In this document: positions 46,263 to 58,882 of the stretch, piece after piece | Position numbering within the stretch: the stretch's first letter is position 1 | Layout of the letters: each line of letters begins with the position of its first letter | DNA from: Seriola aureovittata | Taxonomy: Eukaryota > Chordata > Actinopteri > Carangiformes > Carangidae | Length of the DNA: 64,000 bases | Assembly: GCF_021018895.1 (NCBI RefSeq) | Contig: NC_079368.1 | Location: 5,952,501-6,016,500, forward strand | Reading direction: 5' to 3' | Translations under genes and position numbers: made by a program | The notes under the pieces: generated by a model | The model's input: only the letters and a program-made list of their open reading frames with translations | Told to the model about the DNA's origin: nothing | Databases searched by the model: none

Positions 46263-47149
46263 CTACACCAGAGGTCACTAATTGGTCTGGAATCAGACCT
46301 AGGTCCTAGCGGGACCAGAACATATATCCCATTAATTATTGAGAATTATTCAATTTTGACACAGAATTTCTATTTTAACCGGTGCAGCCAATCATTGTGA
46401 CTCGAGTCAATTATGAGATGCACACACAGGGGAAAGAAATACATGGGGAAAGTGGGATAGAAGAGAGAAGGAAAGAGGAAAGGAGGTGTTAAAGCTGTTC
46501 ACTTGTGAGACGAGACTGTACATTCAATGTTGGAGTTAACCATAAAGAAGAAAACTGGAAAGTCAAGCTACACGTTTTATTTCATTTTGTAAAATTAACC
46601 ACTTTATTATTATTTTTCAAAAGCCAATATGTGCCGATCATGTGGTTTGAATCCTATATGATACAATATACCAGTGTTGATATTGTCCTTCAGGTTGTGA
46701 TCGTAGGCTGTAGCTTGTCAGTGTAAATCCTGTTTAAGCTACAGATAATAGCCTCCACTGAGAACCTCTAATTCAAAACCTGAACTGAGTATGTGGAGAG
46801 GGGAGAGGGGCCTCCAAGATTTTGTGCCCAGGGGCCCCAGCTTTCTTAATCCAGGTCTGGTAACACCTCTGTCCTTCGTACTGTGACAAGTTGAAATGTC
46901 TTTCTGAAAAAAACTTGCAGAATGAAAAAGAAGTATCCATTGTGTGGACTTTCTGCAAACAGTGCAATCCATCACATTTTAAAGAAACACAGATGTTTTG
47001 TAGATTTACAGACGTGCAACATTATACCTGTCTGTGATTATGCAAAATGAAGGGTCTAAAATCACAATTTACTTTTTATTTACACTGCTGACTGTGTACA
47101 GGGAGCAGGGGACCAGTGAACAGGTGAATTTCAACACAGTTTATATTTA
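46263..47149. other. Unassigned DNA, possibly part of a hAT element
   Basis: Text from about 46268 ('accagaggtcactaattggt', then 'agaattattcaattttgac') faintly resembles the end of a hAT element I recall from fish. I see no second end and no transposase motif, so this stays a suggestion. Confidence 0.3.
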
Positions 47150-47184
47150 TAATCGTGAATATTTCCCCTAAGGGATAAATAAAG

Positions 47185-47251
<67 letters not shown>

Positions 47252-47281
47252 ATATCTAAATATCTATCTATCTATCTATCT
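47150..47281 (+). repeat. TATC microsatellite on a retroposon-type tail
   Basis: A TATC run (47185-47281, with a few TATA/TAAA interruptions) directly follows 'atttcccctaagggataaa' and 'taaagtatc'. I recall 'tttcccc..ggggat(c/a)aataaagtatc' as the 3' end of a fish retroposon that leaves ATCT tails. The microsatellite probably grew from that tail. Confidence 0.85.
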
Positions 47282-48489
47282 GTATTGTGTGTGGAGGGTG
47301 AAGCTGCCTGGTGGTCAGGTTAGGGGCTCTTCACATCCAGACAATAGGAACAAAGCGGCAGACAGCTGGGGGAGTGTGCTACACAGCCGTCATTCTTCAT
47401 ATCTAGTGTGAAGGCCCTGATTGCTATATAACTTAATTTCTAAACATTGAAGGTCTTCATCTCTCCGTTTTCTGACCTTGATGGACTCTTGCTGCAAGTT
47501 GAAGTTGACAGACAGTTTTTTACAGTCCTCTTTAAAGTCGCTATAAAGACAGTTCAGAGAAATTTTACTGACTTCTATTCACTGCTACCAAGGATGCAGT
47601 GGGCCAATAAATGCAATACTTACAGAGAGAGACAATAAATCAAATAACACTTCTGAAATTCACCACAGTATTGTAATCATGATTTTTGAAATTGTAATAC
47701 TGTAGCTTTTGACACACAAGTGGCCAAAAGCTTGGATGCTATTGACAGACTAATATGACAAAGCCAAACAGCAACATACACACAGTGATTCCTCAATCAA
47801 GTTAAGCTTAAGAGATGCAAGGTTTTCAAGGCCATGCATTTTTATTTGTTACACAGGCGAATTCAAGTCACAAAAACATCCAGGCCTCAGCCACATATGG
47901 TTCAGGCTTAGCCCCACACCTTATCAACTCCTAGAAACACCCCTGTAGGCAGCACATTTATTGGAGGACCACAAAACACAAATCTCAAATATATATGCAG
48001 ATCAGGCCAGGCAGAGGACTAGTCAGACAGGATTTGACACTTCACACCCACTTCACTCTGAATTTGAACGCTTCCTTCAGGCTACACAGTGCCCTGACCC
48101 ACCAACGGTATGTTCAGAAGCTGTTAATTCCAATTTGTCTTGAACTCTTCATTGATTTTGGATTCTTTGCTTACTTGTTACTAACTTAGTTCACTGGTCT
48201 TTGTGCCTTCTTAAGGATTTTCTTGTGTTTCCATATGTTACATTGATATTAGACTATCTCGCACATTTCCAAGAACACCAAAGTCTGAAGTTTTACTCAA
48301 AGTGATGTGTTAAAAACATTGATCTGGGTTGAAGTCCTGTGTTGTCCAGTTGAAAAATTTGCTGACAATAACTGTAATAATGTAATAAATCATTGTAGTA
48401 AATGCATTCATGCCCTCCTGATTATTGTGGCATCTTATTTTCTTTCCAGTCAGAGAACTGCATTTGGTCCAGACATCAGCTGTAACATT
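47282..48489. other. Single-copy DNA, nothing recognised
   Basis: No gene or recognisable repeat. Confidence 0.5.
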
Positions 48490-48775
48490 GCCCAAACTAA
48501 TTATAAATGACATCTCACCCCTGTTTTAGCTTTTCTGCTTTGGTTGCCCTTTAAATTCAGAATACATTTAAGACTCCTTTAATCACCTACAAAGTCTTAA
48601 TATGACATGGCACATTCTTATATCTGTGACTCCTTATTTCAGGACTGTAGCTTAGATACTATAACCATCCATAATTTCAAACTAAAAACACCAGCTATCT
48701 TTTAGCTTCAGCCCTCACACTGTTGAGTCTAAAAACATATCTGTTCTTACCCACTTTTCCAAGTTAAACACAGTT
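48490..48775 (+). pseudogene. L2-like LINE ORF2 fragment
   Basis: The plus strand gives HLTPVLAFLLWLPFKFRIH, matching 'H-TPVL-SLHWLPV-FRI', with TYKVL in another frame. About 120 bp on comes SLKTYLFLPTF, matching 'FK--LKTYLF---F'. The spacing fits the C-terminal end of ORF2 with internal losses. No clear 3' tail is seen. Confidence 0.72.
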
Positions 48776-50094
48776 GTTGTTCCTTTTTATGGCTCTGATG
48801 ATGGGATGATGTGCCTCCTGGCCCTTTTTAGTTTTTTCTCCATGATGTATTTCAATTGTCTTTGATATTGTTATACTGTTTTTACAGGCCTGTTTGATAT
48901 CTCTTTTATATCCCTTAGTTTGCCTTTTAAAGCACTGTCCACTCGCAAACACTCAAACACATCAACACACTGCTGCAGGCAGTCTGTCAGCCACACAGTG
49001 AAGAAACAAGCTACAGTATAAAGCATGTACATATCATATCTATAATATCTAAATAAAATCTACAATCATATTTTATACACAGATTTGTTACAGTATATTT
49101 CAAGCTTTGAAAGCAAGATAGTAATATCTTTGGATTGACACTGCTGTTGCTGAGTTACTCATCATCTACACAGCAAAAAATACAAGTATCGTTTCCTCTC
49201 TAAACTTAAGTTTTCTGTGGTAAAACAGCTTCTGAAACAACACTTAAGCAGCCTTGGGGCATTAAAAACCCAACAATACCCAGCAGAATGCATATTAATG
49301 AGAAGAATGATACGAACAACATGATCACTATCGTGCCTTGTGGAATCACTCGAGTGCTTCCCATACATAACCAGTGCAGTATTGATGAATTATACAGGAC
49401 CTGGAAGGCAGTCAGTAGAGTGGAAATCTCTGCTGGAGCTGTGAAATCCTGCCAAAGTTACAGCCAGCGTAGCAGTTTATATAGTTTGGTGTTTGTCCTC
49501 AGGTTTCGATTTTAACAGTGAAGTAGCACAGAGCTGAAATGCCATTCAGCAGCCAGATTGAAAGGCCTGGATGTCAGATCGATCAATCAATACATACTGT
49601 ATGTGCTGTACAATAGTTATTTTATGGCTAAAATCCAAGATCATCATTTAATCAAACTAATTGCTCCTTCTTCAGTCCCTCAGGTCACTGCTGAATCTTT
49701 GCATCGTCATAAAAGCTTGTATGAACAACACTAAGAGTCTTAAGCCCCACTAGAGGACCCTTTAGGCTACAATTTACATTACAAGCCACAACACAAAAAC
49801 AAACAACATAGTTGCAATGCTACTTTGGAGATTAAAAACAAAAAAGAAAAGTAAATCCACTTTGGAGCATGAGTAAAACCCCAGGGGAATCGTTCCACTT
49901 CTGTAGTGATGGTGAAGTGGCCACAGTTGGAACTGCAGGTCCCAGGATGCCCTGTGCATGGAGCAACATTTTGATATACTGTACTGTACACATTCATTAC
50001 AAAAAAAGCTTTCAATCTTAAACGGATATTAAATAAATAAAATTTTACTTCCAATTATCACAACAATTAGGTCTAATATGTCTTTAAAAGAAGA
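48776..50094. other. Single-copy DNA, nothing recognised
   Basis: No exon or repeat recognised. Confidence 0.5.
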
Positions 50095-50605
50095 ACAATG
50101 CTAACATGATGTTGTTGAGCAGGAATAATATTTACAGTATTCACAATTTTAATTTAGCATGTTAGCATGCTATTATTAGCTAATTAGCACAAAACACAAA
50201 GTACAACTGACGGAAATGCCATTAGTTTTGTATCTGTTCATAAAGAATTTGACTGATTCCTGCTTGATGATGGTGCTAAATTCATTCATTCTGAAGGGGA
50301 CGTGAATATGTGTAGAAAATTATATGCCGATCTATCCAATAGTTGTTGAGACATTTCAGGAAAAACTGTAAACCACTGTATCAAAGTTGTGCCAGACCAT
50401 CTGATAGATGTTGAGATATTTCACAGGATAAGTGAAGTCAGTCTGTCATCGAGATAATAAGGGTTGATCCTGTTGGAAACACAAGTGTTAATTCCATAGT
50501 AACCCATCCAATAGTTGTTGAGATATTTCGATATCGAACAAAGTGGTGCACTGATCAGTTGACCAACGTTACCATCCATAGAGTCGAGTAGCTCACATAG
50601 CTAAG
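50095..50605 (-). repeat. Dispersed repeat E, long copy
   Basis: On the minus strand the repeat E blocks occur in order. First comes 'accatccatagag' (complement) and 'aatatctcaacaactattgg' twice more in diverged form. Then 'aaaactaatggcatttccgt', 'gtactttgtgttttgtgcta' and the GTTAGCATGCTAA-type words. This is the most complete E copy in the window. It has no coding capacity. Confidence 0.78.
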
Positions 50606-53600
50606 AAGTCCTAATAATAAAAGAAATGTATAATTCATGTCATTAGTCAACATTATTCCAAAACTCCATCAAAGTGAGACTTCATTTCAGTCCACTTCAC
50701 ATAACTTCTCTCAGAAAATTATGCCTTTAAGGCGAGATTCCTCCCTGTGTCTCTCAGGTATTTATTCCTCATCTCTGTTTTTCTCATCCCTCCATCTTTC
50801 AGTTAATCAAGCCTACCCTGGAATTAATTGATTATTTGTCCAAACAAACACACAGACCAATTAATCTGTATTTTGCTAGAATTGGTGCTCCACAGCTCCA
50901 TTACATGAGCCTCTGGAGAGGAGCACAGAGACCTCGCAGAAACATAATAATGGCTGAAGATAATACCAGCCGGGCCCTGAGAGAGACATGCTGTTTGTTC
51001 CGCTGTTATTAGCCCCACCAAATAAGATGAAGGTGTTTTTTTTGCCCTGAAGAGAAGCAGAGGGTGATTATGATGGAGAGGGGGATGCTGGCTCGGTGTA
51101 AAGAGGCCACAGAAGAGAAATTTGAAGGTGTTAAAAAAGTGATGGAATAATCTTGCTCTTAGTCTTCTTCATCCTCATCTTCCCACTCACAGCTGCCACC
51201 ACTGCAGGAACAGAACATGTTGTGCTGAGAGGTGACATTTCAAATTTCATCTTGACTGATGCGACAGTTAACTTTATGTACATTAAGACAACTCCGGAAA
51301 TGTCTCTGGCTATAATGTTATTACCACCATGAAAATCACTGGGTTTATGTTTTCTGCCGCTCTCTATCTTCATCATCATCATGTATCATTTTCTACTCAT
51401 GCATTCCTTTACATTTCCTTTTCCTCTCCCTTCCCCCTGCCTTCATCAATCTACCATGCACTGGTCTCATGTTATTCCCTCCTCTTATCACCTCCTCTTC
51501 CTCAATTACAGTATTTCATCCTCCCCTTCCCTATCATCACCTCCACTCGTGGCACCACAGAAATCACCACTATGCTCTCATTTCTACTTACCCATTCCTT
51601 TTACATTTTCTCTTCACCCTCCCCGTCCCTTTATCTCCCGTCACCGCCATCGACCCCTGGCTGCGTTCCTTGTCTTCATCACCCCCATCATCACCCTCAT
51701 CATCTCCCTCTCAGTCCCTGCGGTGCAGTATTTGTATGTGTTGGATGCACTGTACTCTATAAAAGCAGTATGCTAATGCAGCAGAAGGCTGCAGAGCATT
51801 ACAGCGAGTGGACTAATTTCAGGAGTGCTTGGCCACGTTTTATTACAGCTCATAAGCCCAAGGTCAGCTACGTAAGATGAAGAGGCAAGAGCGTCCCGTG
51901 CAGCACTCGAATCATTTATCACCCTGCTCTGCTCTGCCTCTCCTTCCTCTTCCCTCTCCCTCATGTTCGAGCACAGTCCACAGCAGTTCTCCACCTAAAG
52001 TATAATTTATGTCTTCCCCTTTTTATCCTGTCACATTTTCGCCCACGACTTCACAACGTCTCCACATTTCTCTTTATCTTTGTATCTTTCTCTCATGTTT
52101 CTGTGTGCAGTTATCATTTTCACCCTTTTTACCCATCACCTCTATTTCCTCTCGTTCTCCATCCTTCTTCCTCACTTTGCTAAAAACACATTTAGTGCAC
52201 TCACATTTTCCCCTTCTGTAACTTTTTCATTATTTGTTGGCTTTATTGGCATCATTTTCTTTCATCAGAAAATATTTTACCAAATCATTATACAAAGTGA
52301 CAATTTTCAAATGTCAACAGGTGTTCCGAAATGTTACATTTCATCTGCTTTAGAATATTGCCAGTGCACACACTGTATTCTAGACATACTGTGTTGGATT
52401 GTGTTTTTTGGCCGGACTGCAACAGCGGGGCCACCCCTGTAAAAGTAAATGTCCGTGGCTGACTGAGTGAGTGAGTGATAGAGTTGGCACAAACGGTTTC
52501 TATTAGGGGGCATTTACAGCCTGCAATGCTGCCCACTTAGGCTATCGTCGCTAGATTTAGAGACTTTTTTTCAAAAAAGCAAATAGTGACAAATGTAGTA
52601 ACTTTTTGGACAAACCTTAGCTACATAGACAGTCACAAGTACTGCCCCGTGAGCGAGAGGCACATGTCTCTCTGTGTCCACTCTGCTCGGTGAGTTGCAG
52701 AGAGGCGGAGAAACAGTTTGTTACCTAGTCAGTGGCTGTGCGCCGTGTGAGAGCCAAAATAAGAAACATAATGTGTCACTTTTAACTTTCTCTCTGAGAG
52801 ATCATTTTGTGGTCGTCATGGTTATAAAATCAGGATTTTAGCAGCAGAGCAGCAGCTTGGAAATGACTTCAAAGTGACTGCAGTCTTAATTTAATGGGCC
52901 ATGTTTCAGTCACTATCTCAAACTTGCTCCGTCATCTGACAACAGAAGCAGAAAAACATGTAAATGAGAACAGACTTCACTGGGAGTTTGGCTGCATTAA
53001 ACTACTGTATATGTGAGCACAGAGAGTGACAGCGAAGCAAACTGATAAAGGACAGAATTACAAAAAATGGATGTGCTTTAATCATCTGTAAACTGCTTTG
53101 TTATCAGCATATTTTGCTCATGCCAATAAAACTATTTGAATTGAGTTGAATAAAAGGAAGAGTGTAAATATATCAAGATGTCAGGTGTTTACAGCGGTTC
53201 AGTTTCACATTGACTAATAATAATAATAATTAATACAAGTGACAGCTTCAATCACTCAAAATATTCAGTAGTGTGATAACGTGAAGCAGGATGCAAACGA
53301 TGGTCGCCAAAGTCAAATTCCTGTGTACTCTTCGTCTCACTACTGTCTCTGCCACTATAAGTAAATTATTAGATTGTAAATGTATTTCAAAATGAAGATA
53401 TCTTAATTATACAGATTCTTAAAATAATACTATAATATTGTGGTTGAAGTGTGTTGGATCTTTTCCTTTTATTTTCCCGTTGCAGACTGCGCTTCAGCTC
53501 CCCCCTCCTTCCCTCCCCCCTACCCTTTTTCTCTTTCTGTCACAACTCTATATACAGCACAAAGACATCTCTCATCTTTTTTGTTCAATTTGTTTGTCTT

Positions 53601-54083
53601 CTCTCCATAATTTACCCCCATTCTTCTTCTGTCCCTCTCCTTCCCGCTGTACCTCTCCATCTCAGCAGGGGGTAGTTAGTGTGATGCGGCTCCTCTGCAG
53701 CCACATCACAAGATAAAGCAACACACAGTGTGGTTTTACACCAGGGAGAGGGGTGCGTGTGTGTTTGTGTGTGTGTGTGTGTGTGAGAGGGTGTTTTTTT
53801 TTCTGGGTGAAATCTGACGTTCTGCGTGTCCTCAGAAGTGGGAATGGACAAGAAGATTGTGTCTCTTCACATGTGCATGCATACTCTATAAAGGGATTGT
53901 GTGTCTGTATGCGTGTTGAACAAGGCGTGTGTGTTTGTGTGTGTGACTAAGTGAGAAAAAAATCCTTTCTTGTGACTGCTGTAGCGTAAAAAATATGTGG
54001 TGTATATCTGTGTGTGCGTGCATGTCATTTCATGGGTCTACCACTTTTCAAAAGTGACACTGAGAAAGCTTGACACTGAATGT
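50606..54083. other. Single-copy DNA with long pyrimidine-rich stretches
   Basis: About 51330-52250 is CT/TC-rich; its long open frames (up to 183 codons, Ser/Pro/Leu/Phe-rich) are compositional. The stretch at 52430-52760 may be an old repeat (it reads like sequence I recall from other fishes), but I cannot name it. A TG run lies at 53753-53786. The part at 50840-51030 is a possible conserved non-coding element. Confidence 0.5.
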
Positions 54084-54270
54084 GCGACAGAGAGGGTGAG
54101 AGAAACAGAGAGAGAGAGACATGAGACAGAGAGAGAGATGAAAGAGAGGGTGAGAGAGACATGAGACAGAGAGAGAGAGATGAGAGAGAGAGGGTGGAAG
54201 AGATAGAGCGACAGAGAGAGAGAGAGAGGGTGAGAGAGACACGGAGACAGAGAGAGGGTAAGAGAAGAAG
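54084..54270. repeat. Polypurine GA minisatellite-like tract
   Basis: Almost pure purine on the plus strand, with the phrase 'gagagagacatgagacagag' recurring around 54113 and 54155 and variants thereof. Such homopurine tracts can form triplex DNA. The overlapping minus-strand Ser/Leu-rich frames are not genes. Confidence 0.85.
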
Positions 54271-54763
54271 AAACACAGAGTGCTGACACGCCGGTTGGCC
54301 ATGTGCCATTTCTTTTTTTCAGGAGGTCGTTTGGAAGCTCATCTGCTAAATGGGTGCTTCGATTCTTCAGCTCCAGCCGTCTCGTAATTATTATTATTGT
54401 CACGGCTAAAGCTCAGGTATAATAGCTTGTAGCCACTACTGCTAAATGACTTAACACCGCCGAGAACATTTCCTGGTTCAACCCTTCCAGCCTCGTCACC
54501 TCCATTTTGGTCCTGTTCTTATTCTATGTCCATACTAAAATGAATCTGATCTGTTGATATGTGAGAATAACCTGCATCCACAGTAGCATTTATAGGTAGT
54601 TTGTGTGGCTACATGAATCTAAACCTCTTCTTTTTCATTTGATCAGCAAACATTAATTTTGTGCATCACAGCCAGCATCTGGTAGAACAGGAACTTCTCT
54701 CACCGTTAATTATTTTTCTACTCAACCAGTCCTTTACATTTGATTCTCCCTCCTCTTTATCCA

Positions 54764-55410
54764 TAGTGGACAGTAAGTACATTTACTCAACTACTTAAGA
54801 ACAATTTGGAGATACTTGTTCTCTACTTGAGTATTTCCATTTTTCTCCTGCTTTATCCCTCTACTCTACACTTCAGAGGGAAATATTGTACTTTTTACTG
54901 CACTACATGTATTTGATGACCAGATAGTGACAAATATAATACAAAATACAATCAACAAACAGATTATGAATAAGACTGTTGATCTTCAGGGGGAAATTCA
55001 CAGCCAGCAGTGGGCTAAAAATAGTATGATGTGCACATTATGTATTAAGTTATAATACACCCTCTGAGCAGCAGTACGTCTTCAGGGCAGATTGGAGGCT
55101 ACAGTGAGTTGCTCTCAGAAAGTGACAATAGAGGCCTTGGCTAGCTGGTTAGCATGCTAACTTCAGCAGAAGAAAAGACGATACAGACAAGAGTTAACAT
55201 TGGTGTTGCTTTCCACAGCTGGAGACAGCTGTTGGTGAGTAAAGGAATGAAGTTTGATGCTGAACTCACACATTCTTCTAGACTGGTAAGTAAACAGCTG
55301 TTAATGCTAACGTTGGCTATGTAGCAATAGCAAAACTTACAAAAAACTCCATTAAGGAACATTTTGAATGCAGGTATTTTAACTTTGCCCTGCAGAATAT
55401 TCCACCACTG
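54764..55410. mobile_element. hAT-type MITE, copy 2, with a nested insertion
   Basis: The left end 'tagtggacagtaagtacatt' and right end 'tattccaccactg' match the CAGTGGTGGAA termini. Internal 'cttgagtatttccattttt', 'cagagggaaatattgtactt' and 'aacattttgaatgcagg' are hallmark phrases of this fish MITE. Between about 55045 and 55355 it is interrupted by a family B MITE. No 8-bp duplication is visible. Confidence 0.85.
55045..55355. mobile_element. TTAA-type MITE family B, copy 2, nested in the hAT MITE
   Basis: This is the reverse complement of the first ~270 bp of the copy at 20574-20958. Shared blocks include 'gttaatgctaacgttggcta', 'gaaagcaacaccaatgtta' (complement) and 'ccctctgagcagca'. TTAA occurs at both limits (55045-55048 and 55352-55355). 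Compared with copy 1, about 120 bp at the low-coordinate end are missing. Confidence 0.8.
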
Positions 55411-58400
55411 CTACGCCTCATCATCTCTTTTTCCTCCGTCACAGTTTTGTTGTTCTCATGTATATTTATATTTACATTTTTTAGAGTCATTGCAAAAGTA
55501 CTGAAGAAGCATAAAGAAAGTAATCTGATCTGAATTCTACATCAACACTAAAACAAATTTCAGATTTATCAGCTCTGGTTGTGGAAAGAGAAAATACAAG
55601 TTTAGTGAGCATTCACAACACCTGCCCTGTGATAAAAAACCATACACATGGCTGTGTTAGTGGGCGTTGAGATAAAATACTGTGCAAGATGTTCAGTTTG
55701 AGTAATAGATCTGTGAGTCTGAAGGCTCATCATGTTTTGGGGTTTTTTTGGGGTTAATTTTAGCTTAACCCAGCTAACCCAGCTAACCCTAACCCTCTGC
55801 GTTGGCAACAGAGGGGTCTCATTGAAATGAATAAGTGGGCATTTTTAACGCAGGCCTGAACGCAGCCTTAGTGTGGACAGAGGGCAAAAAGGAGAGGAAA
55901 GCTGCATCGTCATACTTGCTATCTTGTGTGTGGATGAACTCAGTAAGGGACCAATCAAACGGGGCCTGACCACACAGGCCAAGAATCAATGTATAGCTGG
56001 AGTGAAGGATTCTGGGGAGAGAGTTACCCACTCACTGTGAAACTGGAGAGTCTTGCTATTCTGGCCAGCCCTCAAACCACAGGAGGTATATTCACTTTCT
56101 CCCACCCCAACCCACTCGCACAATCTCACACACTCCGCCACATAGCTTCACACACATCGCCTTTTTCACAAACACACACAGTCCCACTTCAAACGCATGC
56201 AGCCTTACTAATGTACCTCTCAGATCTAGACTCCCCCTCCCCTGTGTCGCCACCCCTGGCGATGCCCAGTCTTGTTATCTCCCCATGTACCTCACCCTGT
56301 CTTCTCTCTCCTCCTCCTCCTCCCTCTCCTCTTTTTCCATCACTCCTCGGAGACTGGAGCTCTCATTTGATGGCGCAGCCTGGGACCAACCACACCGAAG
56401 CACCAGGGCTCATACCGATGAAGCAGGCCTATCTAGGCCACAGTGAGCACATACTCTCATCAAGTGCTGTCTAATTAGAATTCACTGATACTGTAGGTTT
56501 GCAGGCGAGGGGAAAGAGGAGCTCAAAGGAAAGCCTTCTATACATAGAAAGAGAAGAATGTCTAATTAAGGTCTCATTCTTCTTCGAGTTTGATTGCATT
56601 ACACCCTCCTCTCCCCCTCATTCTTTCCAATTATGAACCCTGCGCCGGCCGTTCTTTGGTCGACGTGGGCTCGGGGTTTATTTCACTAGCATTGGGGTGT
56701 GAGGAGACTGACAACAACAGTGGTGGAAAAATCGGCAGGGCCAAAAGCGTGGGCAGGTAAGAGGAGCATCTGTGTTTGTGTGTGTGTGTGTGTGTCTGTG
56801 TGTGCATGTAAGCGAGAGAATCACAGAAAGAAATAAATGAGAGGGGCTGCACTGTCTTTGATCGTCCTTCAAGAGTGATTGAGGTCGTATTCAGCTCGCT
56901 ATGAATTTACATACAGTATGTAGAAATATCAGTATTCAAAATCAGTTACTGCAACTATAGCAACCAGTTCAAACCAATTAGCAACCAGCTAACATCAGCA
57001 TGACACAATCACAGATACATAATCTTGCACAGGCATTATCAAGACATCACCCTGTAATAACTGTTAACAAGATGACAAAAGCACAACGGGAACTACAATT
57101 GGAAACCAGTTAATGTGCTAACCCACCACATACACAGCCAGCAGACACCAACAAACAAGCCACCACTGTACAAAACAATTATTGAATGCAACCACTCCTA
57201 ACGGACATTTTCACAAAATGAATCACTGCAGTAACTTACTACACAAAAAGGAGTGGGGTTTATATGTACAGTATAGCCTAAAATGAATCTTCACATATGA
57301 AGAGATGTAAACTTTTACCACAGAGCTATGATTGAATTACTAATTTGAGCAGGAAAAAAACTTGGTTAAACCTAGTTGTAATAAACTGAAATGACTTTTG
57401 GTTTTGATTATCATCAGTTATCAGTCATTGCACATCAAAGTGAGCTCGCTGAACTCTGCCCTGTCAATCAATCACATTAGAAAAGAGGAGGAGGCAGTTG
57501 ATTGGAATGTATCCACCCAGATGGTACAAGCAGTAGCCCAAACTATCACTATTTCTCACCTGCTCAACTAAATAAAAAGCAGCCCAGGCAGAGAACCACG
57601 CAGTACACCCTTGTGTTATTGACTGGTGAACCTGGAGAGCTGCAATCACAGATCATCAGGGGGCATATAAAGGTCCACAGCTACTTTGTATGTTGTTGCC
57701 AGATTAGATCCAGAAAGATTGTGGTTCTGCTGTTACATTTCAGTCAATCAATTAATTATTTAAAGTTCCCAATGTTCCTGAAATCACTCACTATTCCCTA
57801 AATAGTCCGGTGATGTAGTCAGTTTGCCATTTTGTAGTGCGAATGTATGGTGAGAATTACTAAAGCCTATATGGTGGACTCATAGTATCCCACAATGCAT
57901 TGTGAAAAGTAGTGTTCAACTGATGGTTGTTAACCAAGTAATCAAAAAATGGTGCAGTAGAGGGAAAATGATCCCAGTATCCGATGAGCTCACTGTATAG
58001 TCCTCTACATTAAACTCCCTTTTACCTCCATCAAGGACGTTATGTCTTTAGCCACGTGTTTGTTTGTTGTCTTCAGGATTATTTTTTCAAGTATTATGTT
58101 CTGAACTCTAGTTAGGTCTCATTGGTCTGTTATTTTCGCCTGGACTCTCCCTGAAGTTCAAATTAAGCTTTCATATTTCAAAACAAAAGAATCTGAAAAT
58201 GTTCAAACTGACTCTTCATCCTTCATTTGATTTGATGTTGTAAGACGATCTCAGACGAGCTGCCGTCCAATTATGTTACATTGGTATGTTGTTGCATGAC
58301 TGGCTGCAGGTCCCCAGACTCACCAGCTAATGGCAGGATGTAAGAGGACGACCTTGAGCTGAGGCCCACAGAGCCTGAGGAGCAACACAACAAGAGATTG

Positions 58401-58882
58401 CATATTACATTTTCTATACATAAATTTTCTATAGACAAATGCACAAAACTCTGTGAGACTTTGAGTTTTCAATCACTTTGACATTGAGTCACTCTTTGCG
58501 TCTTTTTCCTGCTTTTCATCAAGAGCTCTCTCCTCGTTAGCGTCCTGTCATAGCTTTGCAACTGGATTTTTCCACCCTCTTAAGACCATGAAGACTGAGG
58601 GCTGTCGCAACAAAGGCACTAGCGAGTCAGATGTCTAACGATGTCTGATGTTGTTACATGAAACATTAATGTAATGTCAAACAATATCATAATATTTTTT
58701 GGATCATTAAAATATTTGTGTCTATTTTCCAGCAGTTTAAAGAACCTTATTAAGCTCAATCAATAATTTGGTTCCTTGACTTTATCCACAGAGCCAGGCT
58801 TCCCTCTTTCAGGTTAAGTAGCAGTCCAGTCAAGTTAGCCTAAAATGACCACACTTTATCTCTTACTCAGTCACTAATGAGC
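55411..58882. other. Single-copy DNA, no gene seen
   Basis: A short telomere-like stretch (taaccctaaccct) lies near 55786-55798. A TG run is at 56773-56805. CT/CCT-rich text lies at 56290-56340. At 57784-58018 there are hints of a MITE (ctattccctaaatagt and actgtatagt) but the ends do not match well. Confidence 0.5.

Noticed and set aside
51329..51880. 183-codon plus-strand open frame, the longest in the window
   Set aside because: Its Ser/Pro/His/Leu/Phe composition follows directly from pyrimidine-rich DNA, all three frames are open for long stretches, and no domain is visible.
54025..54403. Overlapping Ser/Leu-rich minus-strand frames
   Set aside because: They are translations of the homopurine tract in different frames.
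55780..55800. Interstitial telomere repeat
   Set aside because: Only about two TAACCC units are present, so chance is more likely.
57784..58018. Possible MITE with 'ccctaaatagt' / 'actgtatagt' ends
   Set aside because: The two ends do not pair well and no target duplication is visible.
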